Positions 56,671 to 64,000 of a stretch of 64,000 nt of DNA are shown piece after piece (the stretch's first letter is position 1; every line of letters starts with the position of its first letter). Below the pieces are notes generated by a model. The model was not told the origin of the DNA and searched no databases. It saw only the letters and a list, made by a program, of their open reading frames with translations. The translations under genes were made by a program, and so were the position numbers. Origin of the DNA: Pictodentalium vernedei (Eukaryota > Mollusca > Scaphopoda > Dentaliida > Dentaliidae); the NCBI GenBank assembly GCA_031216915.1, contig CM062294.1:395613217-395677216 (forward strand), written 5' to 3'.

Positions 56671-56921
56671 TTAACCCTTTACCCAACGTAACGGCCAAAA
56701 CCGGCCAGCGCTATTCTCAAAAATCGCCAATTAATTTTCAAAATATTTTCATTTTTTGTCTCAAAAACATAGGTTATGACCCCTCGTTGGAACGAGCTCG
56801 TCGAGCTCGTTCCAACGAGGGGTCATAACCTATGTTTTTGAGACAAAAAATGAAAAAAAATAGTTATTCAAGAATTTTTTTTGCAAGTGTCGTCTGCTTT
56901 TCACGTTAGGTAAAGGGTTAA
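56671..56921. mobile_element. TTAA-flanked palindromic MITE, copy 4
   Basis: Ends TTAACCCTTTACCCAACGTA and GTTAGGTAAAGGGTTAA; central palindrome around CGAGCTCGTCGAGCTCG. Nearly identical to copy 5. Confidence 0.9.
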
Positions 56922-56962
56922 TTTGTTTTGCCCGAAGCATAAGAGTATGGAAACTATTTTAA

Positions 56963-58986
56963 TACAAGAGGCCCCAAGGGATCTTAATCGCTCATCTGAC
57001 AAAGTGGTTCAAAGAATTATTTTGGATCACATTCAGTTAGTTATGGTTCATCAACACTACAGAGGAATAAAGTCATGAAAATACTCATAACTCTGGTGTC
57101 CATGTCAGAAGATTATTATCCTGGGTCTTCCTGACTGTTTCCAATTCTATCAGCTGTAGACTAGCACTGCCGAATTCTCAAGAGTTGTCACGTCACTGCC
57201 CCCGATCAAATAGAGCATGACTATTAACCCAGAAACCTAATTTGAACAAACTTAAATCGTACACACACCCTAACACCCCCCCCCCCCCCGAAGCTGTATT
57301 CCAGATATGAAAGCATTCGAATGGTGGACCTGAAGATTTTCAATGAAATTTCATCATATTGCAGTAACGTAAAATTCAGGCTCCCATAGGGAGCCCAAAT
57401 ACTAACCCAGGGACGCAATTCGAACAAACTTGAATCTGACCCCCCCCCCCACCCCCCTCCCGAGATATTGTATACCAAATATCAAAATATTCTAACTGAT
57501 GGTTCTAAAGAAGAAGATTTTAAAGAAATTCCTTCATATTGCATTTTTTTCCTCCGCTTAATTGACCCCCGGGTGTGGGGAGTGGGGTTGGTGGTCCTAG
57601 GGGTATCATTTTTTTTGGCGGGGGGCAGTTACATAATATCACTCTAAATCTTTCAAAATATATTTTGCAGCCAAACATTTTGTTATATCTAACTGCCCCC
57701 CACTCGCCGACAAGGAAGGGAGGGGAGGGCATAGGGTAAAAGCATTTTTGCATAAAACCACTCTAATTTATCTAGGAACTCGATTTTAAAAACCGAAAAA
57801 AAAAATTTCCGAATTTTGGTCCAAAATTTCCCAAATCGGAACCGGCCCCAAAATTTTCAGGCTGTAAAAAAAATATTTTCATCTCAAAATTGAACAAAAC
57901 GCATCAAGAAAAAAAATTCTGACTTTTTGGTCTAAAATTTAGGGAGTCCGAACCAGACCCAAAATAAACGGTCTAAAATTATTTTTTTTCGTTCCAAAAT
58001 TGACCAAAACGCATCTGTCCCCGCCCCCTCCTCCCCCCCCCCCTCCCTCCAGAGGTGATGTATACCAAATATGAAAAGATTCTCACCAATGGACCCGAAG
58101 AAGATTTTAAAGAAATTTCCTCAAATTGCACTAAGTTAAAATTCAAATTGAATCTGAACCCTCAAAGGATGCTGTATACCAAATATTGAAAGATTCTGAG
58201 TGTATCTCAAGAAGCAAATTATTAAAGATTAGTCCTCATATTTAGACTAAGTCAAAATTCAGGCTCCAATAGGGAGCCCAGATATTAATCCAGCGACTCG
58301 ATTTGAACAAACTGGAAGTGCCCCCCCCCCCCCCCCCCCCCGAGATGTTGTGTACCAAATATGAAAACATTCTGACTGGTGGATCCGAAGAAGATTTTTA
58401 AAGAAATTTCCTCATAGTGCACTAAGTTAAAATTGAGCTGCTTAGGGGGGCCCAAATATTAACCCAGCGACTTGATTTGAACAAACTTGAATCTGACCCC
58501 CCCCCCCCCCCCCCCACACCGTCACCCCCGTGATTGTTGCGTACCAAATATGAAAAGATTCTGACTGGTGGATCTGAAGAAGAAGATTTTCAAAGAATAT
58601 TCCACGTACTGCACTAATTTAAAGTTCGGGCTCCAATAGGGAGCCCAAATATTAACCCAGGGACTCGATTTGAACAAACTTGAATTTAACCCCCGTAGAT
58701 ATGTTGTATACCAAATACAAAAAGATTATGATCACTGGATCTGAAGATTTTTTTGGTATTTTATGGATGCTATCGGAGTTATGCCTCTTGTGGTGCCCCC
58801 TATTGGAGTGGCAACTTTATTTGAAACTTGAATTGACATATGATAAGGAAGATGCACACAAGATTTGGTTCAATTTGGCCCAGGAGTTTGTGAAGAGAAG
58901 TCGATAATATAAAGTTTACGCCGGACAGACGAGGGACAGAATGTGATCAGTAAAGCTCCCTTGAGCTTCGCTCGGGTGAGCTAAAA
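56963..58986 (+). mobile_element. Tandem-module element D (same subfamily as C)
   Basis: Starts TACAAGAGGCCCCAAGGGAT; modules with ATACCAAATATGAAAAGATT and GGTGGATCTGAAGAAG; several long C runs (58321-58340, 58497-58515). Ends AGCTCCCTTGAGCTTCGCTC then GGGTGAGCTAAAA. About 57545-58045 is unrelated and holds two copies of AAAATTGAACAAAACGCATC-like sequence. Confidence 0.75.
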
Positions 58987-59099
58987 ATCTGAACAATGCT
59001 AAAACAATTACCTAACTGGTGATCCTAATGTACTGAAACCAGTTATAGGTGAGCAAATGGTCTTCCACGTCTTATTATCACAAATGAATAAACTTGGCT

Positions 59100-59695
59100 T
59101 TATATACATGTTGTGATCACGATTAGCAATTGTGCCGAAATTTGTCACCTTAAACACTAATAAATAAATAAATTCACATCTTATTGATGGCTTGCACAAG
59201 ATAATAGATGTTGGCATCCATGAAAAAGAACCCTTTGGTATTAAGATGACATTATATTTGTGTAAGTGTGATATCTCATTGATGGTTATCAGCCCATTCA
59301 ATCTGGGTGTAAAATAAAGTGTTTTGTCAGAATTACTGCCCTTTGTAAACTTTAAGTTTTGTTTGAGACATACGCGCATCGAAGCACTGGGTGAGAAACC
59401 TTTATTTTTTAATTTTTACTGTTACTTTCATTCCGTAATTGTTATTTTTTATTGTTACACAATCTAGTTGATTCCTTTAAGTATTATCTTACATATTTGT
59501 TTTTCATTATCACACTATACACTTTACTGGTTAACCTTAGGATGTTCAACATCGTTGTCCACTAATTCAGCCTACCATGTTTGTGGTGAGCCCTGTCAGA
59601 AACATGTTTTTGGGAGAAAATTCCCTTATGTTGTTCTCATTATACCTATAGTAACCACATGTAACAAATACTCTATTACATAAAAATTAAAAATG
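59100..59695 (-). repeat. Repeat R, uninterrupted copy
   Basis: Complement of 43372-43660 joined to 46205-46615. The minus strand has a short open frame (59379-59008) without a known domain. It ends in a SINE tail-like (TAAA)n segment. Confidence 0.75.
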
Positions 59696-59708
59696 TTTTA
59701 TGCAATAA

Positions 59709-59978
59709 AACAGTATAGTATATAGTATAGTATAGTATAGTATAGTATAGTATAGTATAGTATAGTATAGTATAGTATAGTATAGTATAGTATAATAGTA
59801 TAGTATAGTATAGTATAATAGTATAGTATAGTATAGTATAGTGCAGTACAGTACAGTACAGTACAGTACAGTACAGTATAGTATAGTATAATAGTATAGT
59901 ATAGTACAGTACAGTACAGTACAGTACAGTACAGTACAGTACAGTACAGTATAGTATGGTATAGTATAGTATAGAAAT
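59709..59978. repeat. Pentanucleotide array (TATAG/TACAG)n
   Basis: About 270 bp of AGTAT units with blocks of AGTAC variants and occasional AATAGTAT interruptions. Confidence 0.95.
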
Positions 59979-60160
59979 TGAATTTAGCGATGGCGGGTAT
60001 GCAGACTCCATTGTCTGCTTTAGTAACTTCTGTTGAAATATGACTGAATGTAGCTATATTATATATTGTAATTCTGGAAAAAAAAACCGACGCGCCATTA
60101 GTACGGGTTTACTTTTAAAAAATAGTGATTGAAGTTGAAACAGATTATGTCTAAAAAATG

Positions 60161-60410
60161 TTAACCCTTTACCCAACGTAACGGCCAAAACCGGCCAGCG
60201 CTATTCCCAAATATCGCCAATTAATTTTCAAAATATTTTCATTTTTGTCTCAAAAACATAGGTTATGACCCCTCGTTGGAACGAGCTCTTCGAGCTCGTT
60301 CCAACGAGGGGTCATAACCTATGTTTTTGAGAAAAAAAATGAAAAAAATTAGTTATTCAAGAATTTTTTTTGCAAGTGTCGTCTGCTTTTCATGTTAGGT
60401 AAAGGGTTAA
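60161..60410. mobile_element. TTAA-flanked palindromic MITE, copy 5
   Basis: Same ends and centre as copy 4 (TTAACCCTTTACCCAACGTA; CGAGCTCTTCGAGCTCG), with few differences. Confidence 0.9.
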
Positions 60411-61989
60411 TTAGTCTTGACTCTGAGCTGAAGTGATTTGCACAAATGATTAACAGCTGCTATTTATCACTGTTAAACGGAAAACATCCTCATTTTTAAA
60501 CTGCTTTTCGTGACAATGCATTTGCTGCTATTATTACGTCTGTTGGTCTTTGGAGATGGTAGCTTAGTACATGATCTCATGTAAAAATTCAGCGTTTCCA
60601 AAAATATTTTGAAGTCAAAAAGAAATTTGACGCCATGCACCAAGGTTTCCTTGTTCCTCTATTGATGAGGGGTGAAATTTTAACTTGTCACCTAACTGTC
60701 AAATTGTGTTCCATTGTTCTGTCATATCAGACCTGACTTGCAGAAATGGAACAGTGGGATCATACTTAGTCAGGTCTGACAAGTTTTAACTATAACGTGC
60801 ACCTCTAACAGAACATCCTCCAAGCCGTAGAATATTGAAGCTTGGAAATTCCTGTAAGAAATATGGAAACTGACCTGTAGAGGCACTCCTTTGGCAAAGG
60901 GTGCCTCATGTTCACTTGTACACTCGCTCGAAGTCGCGTGATTGCTTGTTCAGTGGGAATTACAAAATCCTGCTCAAGGCCAGCCACGTTCTACTTGATA
61001 TAAAAGTGGCAGCAGAAGCCCATATCAAACACTCTCGGGTCAGCGCTCACAGACATGAGCTTATCAGAATTGGGAGGATTTGTGGCTGGGCAGATCGTGA
61101 CTGCCTTCAGAAATAACTACCGACACGCTAGTTGAACGAACGTTGTTGATTTTACCAGAATTAAATCATACTGATGAATATTGTTGAAGCTTGTATAGAC
61201 TACAAAAGAATACATATACACAGAAAAGTACTTGTTTGCTGAAACCACTTGCTGAAACTTCCAATATTTGCCAGACAATCGAACCAACAGACGGTACACG
61301 GATTAACCGCATAAGAACCTTTTTCAGTTTTAAAAGACAATTGTGGCTATCAAAATTCTTGAAATAGTAAACTTATTCTTCCAAATCCACTAGACGATCG
61401 TCGGGGCGATACCCCGCTATGCCACAGGCCTCACAATCCATCGCAAGGGTTAAAAAATTTAAAACATTTCCCCGGACTTCCACCATCGGGAGGGAAATGT
61501 CCCCATTTGAACTCTGCTCCAACACCGGCCTGCGCGCTTTCGGGGCATACCTAAGGAATGTTATGCGGAGACCCCAACCCCAGTTAGAAATCTAAGTGCC
61601 TCCTTCCCCTCCCCTCCCTCCACACTGAAGACAGTCGAGTTACATCTCTGCAAAGATGTCGCTTATTAAACTTTTGTAGTGTGATTTCAGACAAAAAAAC
61701 AGACTCTATTTCCCGATGCTATTACCTGGTGCTTTAGAGGAGCCGCCAATGTTAATTTCCACAGAAACCGGAACTTTGGTGGAGCCGACATGAATCTGGA
61801 ACTTTGGTTATCGGCTGTATTTATAACATCAATTCAATTTGCTTTTGTCATATTTTTTCGGTCAGATCCAACCAAAGTTTTGAGGGATTTTTTTTTGCTC
61901 CAACTGGACCTGGTAAGTGGTTTATTACACAGATAGGCCTATTACTTTTTCTCCAGTTTCATATTTACAAATCCATACGGAATGCTTAA
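60411..61989. other. Intronic spacer near the internal exon
   Basis: A weak inverted pair (TCAGACCTGACTT, 60727; GTCAGGTCTGACAAG, 60769) and a GC-rich stretch at 61400-61560. No gene. Confidence 0.35.
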
Positions 61990-62216
61990 TCCCTATTGCC
62001 CATCGTGGGGAACACCGTAGCGCTGTGTACTAAGGCGTACTGCACGTCGACTGTGTACTTGTCTTCAACCAATGCTAACCCTGCATGTGTGAAGTTAGTA
62101 CCCTGAGGAGTCTGACGGTTGTTCGTCGCTGCTCTCCAGGTTCTCTGCCTTTTTCCACCCGGAAAAATTGTCCGACATGAGGTGACTTTGGATGTGGTAG
62201 TGTCATTAAACCCCAA

Positions 62217-62251
<35 letters not shown>

Positions 62252-62253
62252 AC
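61990..62253 (+). mobile_element. 5'-truncated SINE beside the exon donor
   Basis: Body TGTGTACTAAGGCGTACTGC, CTTGTCTTCAACCAATG and a (TAAA)n tail as in the SINE at 47271. It lies about 40 bp inside the giant intron from the donor site. Confidence 0.8.
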
Positions 62254-62296
62254 ATTTTGAGAAATTATTTTGAAATGACAAGAGATGGTACTTTAC

Positions 62297-62453
62297 CTCC
62301 AGCGTCTAAGACCATGAATTTCGAGTGAGGCTCCGCAATTTGCAGTTTGGCTCCATCAGTATCCACCATCTTTTCAGTTGGTATTCTTTGACAATACACA
62401 GATGCGGACTCGGGTTCAAGAGCAATTGTCAACTGTTCAGGTGATATTCCAGC
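62297..62453 (-). CDS. HSPA12: HSPA12-like Hsp70 protein, internal exon
   Basis: The 157-nt exon encodes AGISPEQLTIALEPESASVY, then the segment ending HSKFMVLDAG. IALEPESASVYC is the HSPA12 counterpart of the Hsp70 NEPTAAA segment in the ATPase domain, and VLDAGG leads to the phosphate-2 loop. It starts after the acceptor ATTGCAG (62460-62454) in phase 0 and ends in phase 1 at the donor GTAAAG (62296-62291), fitting the terminal exon at 20434. Upstream exons are not seen up to 64000. Confidence 0.9.
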
Positions 62454-62542
62454 CTGCAATAAAATGTTCAGCAAAACAGTTACTAAAACTTTATTTATTG
62501 AAAAGTTTTTAAATAATATATCTCAAGGGGCCTTTACTGCTC

Positions 62543-62878
62543 CAGACGCGTAGCCAGGATTGTACAATAGGGGGTGCCCCAGCCATGTTATGTTGGGGGC
62601 GGGGGAGGGGGGGGGGGGTAAAAATGATATTTGAAAGGCCATTTTGTGGGGTTTCGAGGCACCCAACTAGGACCCTCTGATCGTTGCCCCTTCTTTCCTG
62701 AATGGAAGTGGGTGGAGAGAACGACGACCAAAGTGTCCTAGTTAGGACAAGCCCCCACTCCCGAGAAAATTCTGTAAAGTTTAGAGCCCTGACAGCGAAT
62801 CTCGGGGGGGGGGGAGGTGGGGGTCAGAGAAAAGTTTAGGCGAGACAGCACCCTTGACCCACCGTAGCTACGCCACTG
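62543..62878. mobile_element. hAT-like MITE, second family member
   Basis: Ends CAGACGCGTAGCCAGG and GTAGCTACGCCACTG; flanks TACTGCTC and AATTGCTC are an imperfect 8-bp duplication. Related to 17983-18302. Confidence 0.7.
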
Positions 62879-63318
62879 AATTGCTCTTCTGAGAAGGTTG
62901 TTTAAAAGTGTAATAACGGTCACAGCATCTACGGCTAGTTAACACTACAAAGGAATAAAGTTGTCTTGGCCTACTTTTTTATAACACTTTTGTCCGTGTT
63001 AGATAATTTAAATTGCCGCAACGCGTCCTATTTGGAAAATAGCTGTAGTATATGTAAGATGCATTGATGTCAACATAGAACCCCCGAAGTTTAAAATTCA
63101 ATTCGATTCGAAAACACCATGAGATTTGTTTTGATCTGAGTCGAGTAGATCTGATTCGAAAATTTTTGAATCGTCGAGGTGTTCTCAAACTCCCACCAAG
63201 TGTCTCTACATCGAACTCATCCTTCCTCATTCAGTTTCTGATGATCGAAGGTTCCGCTCTCGAAACTCCTTCGATTCCGTTTCTGAAATATTCCGTTTTT
63301 GATTAATTTTCTCAAACT

Positions 63319-63748
63319 CAGAGGCGGCGGAACCAGACGGGGGCAAAGGGGGCACGTGCCCCTCCACTTTTTCCCACAGATATGTTTCGCAGTTATACAG
63401 GGAGTCACAATGGACGCATGCACACGTGTCGATATACAGGCATTCCTGTAACATTATTTGCAAATTCAAACAATATTTAGCCAAAGAATTCCACTTTCGG
63501 TCGCTTCGGTCCATTTCTTCTACTTCAACTGTCTTCCAACCCGACGGCTGGCCATCGGGTTGGTAGATGGTTGAAATATAGAAGAAAGGGACAGGACAGT
63601 GACCACGCAGCGGCATATTCATCTAAACGAGAGACTATAGCGAGTCGCCGTACATTTACTGGATAGTAACCTTTCTCACACCTCTGTCAAACCATGGTAG
63701 CATCATTGTAAATTTGTGCCTCTCCACTTGTATCGAGCTTCCGCCGCC

Positions 63749-63754
<6 letters not shown>
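63319..63754. mobile_element. Possible TIR element with GGCGGCGGAA ends
   Basis: AGAGGCGGCGGAACC at the left and GCTTCCGCCGCCCCTT at the right face each other; GGGGCACGTGCCCCTCCAC lies inside. A (CT)n run (63750-63789) follows. 62879-63318 has no recognised gene. Confidence 0.45.
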
Positions 63755-63791
<37 letters not shown>

Positions 63792-63820
63792 CAATTTTCG
63801 GAAACAGCTGAGGGCACATT

Positions 63821-64000
63821 AGGCCTGGCAATCTAGAAAATCAAGGAGTGCAAAACAGCTGCCCTCCTCAGATTGCTTGGGAGTGCAATTGCACCTGACA
63901 TTTTGAATGCAAAAACATGTATGCTATTTTGGTTATATTCATTTCAAGGTATTAATATTGTGAGTGAAACATTGTACCACATTCAGCTACATAGTGGAAA
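63821..64000 (+). mobile_element. Second copy of the CAGGCCTGGCA MITE, cut by window end
   Basis: Matches 41799-41980 in the same orientation (AGGCCTGGCAATCT, CCTCCTCAGATTGCTTGGGA, CAGCTACATAGTGGAAA). Confidence 0.8.

Larger units (their letters stand above)
20435..62296 (-). other. Inferred giant intron of the HSPA12-like gene (about 41.9 kb)
   Basis: Upstream exon ends GCTGGAG|GTAAAG (donor at 62296-62291); downstream exon starts after TATATCCAG. The split Gly codon (phase 1) and the adjoining residues DAG/GGTVDI join exactly. No other HSPA12 exon is seen in between. The intron is filled with transposable elements described separately. Confidence 0.75.

Noticed and set aside
59676-60011. 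Tyr/Leu-rich repeat protein on the minus strand
   Set aside because: It is the translation of the pentanucleotide array.
63227-63622. 131-residue minus-strand ORF as an upstream HSPA12 exon
   Set aside because: It shows no Hsp70 motif and overlaps inverted ends of a repeat (GGCGGCGGAA).

Overview
The window looks like animal nuclear DNA, most likely from a bivalve or another mollusc. It is AT-rich, intron-bearing, and dominated by many families of retroelements, SINEs, MITEs and tandem-module repeats. There is no bacterial-style gene packing. The organism call rests on the HSPA12-type Hsp70 gene (a family known to be expanded in bivalves), on tandem-module elements with hairpin ends like bivalve 'pearl' elements, and on the mix of Penelope-like and CR1/jockey-like elements. 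It is an inference.

Only one host gene is recognised, on the minus strand. An HSPA12-like gene has an internal exon at 62453-62297 and its terminal exon at 20434-19362. Splice phases and the protein join agree, so everything from 20435 to 62296 reads as one intron of about 41.9 kb. Earlier exons lie beyond the right edge of the window.

Layout. 1-6866: 3' part of a Ty3/Gypsy LTR retrotransposon with protease, RT, RNase H and integrase, followed by a zinc-finger ORF and a TatD-type nuclease ORF, then a polypurine tract and a putative LTR. 6870-8275: a LINE fragment split by a SINE. 8325-16250: minus-strand Penelope-like (PLE) sequence with RT, GIY-YIG and OTU domains, split by a tRNA-headed SINE and by a block holding a 2.8-kb LINE. 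16350-19165: fold-back elements, a hAT-like MITE and tiny palindromes. 19362-20434: HSPA12 terminal exon. 20435-62296: the giant intron. It holds TTAA-flanked palindromic MITEs; a LINE split by a 5.3-kb element with 1.37-kb inverted termini and a PLE-type RT, and again by a tandem-module element; several more tandem-module elements; a second LINE nested in an older repeat; a 5S-rRNA-headed SINE; and many fold-backs. 62297-64000: the HSPA12 internal exon and flanking MITEs.

Almost all retroelement genes are broken by frameshifts or stops, so the region is a nested record of insertions. The main points of interest are the Ty3/Gypsy element carrying zinc-finger and TatD modules; the PLE-type RT inside long inverted repeats; a family of 68-125 bp near-perfect palindromes with 4-bp target duplications; SINEs sharing one body under a 5S or a tRNA head; and GIY-YIG and OTU domains in one reading frame.
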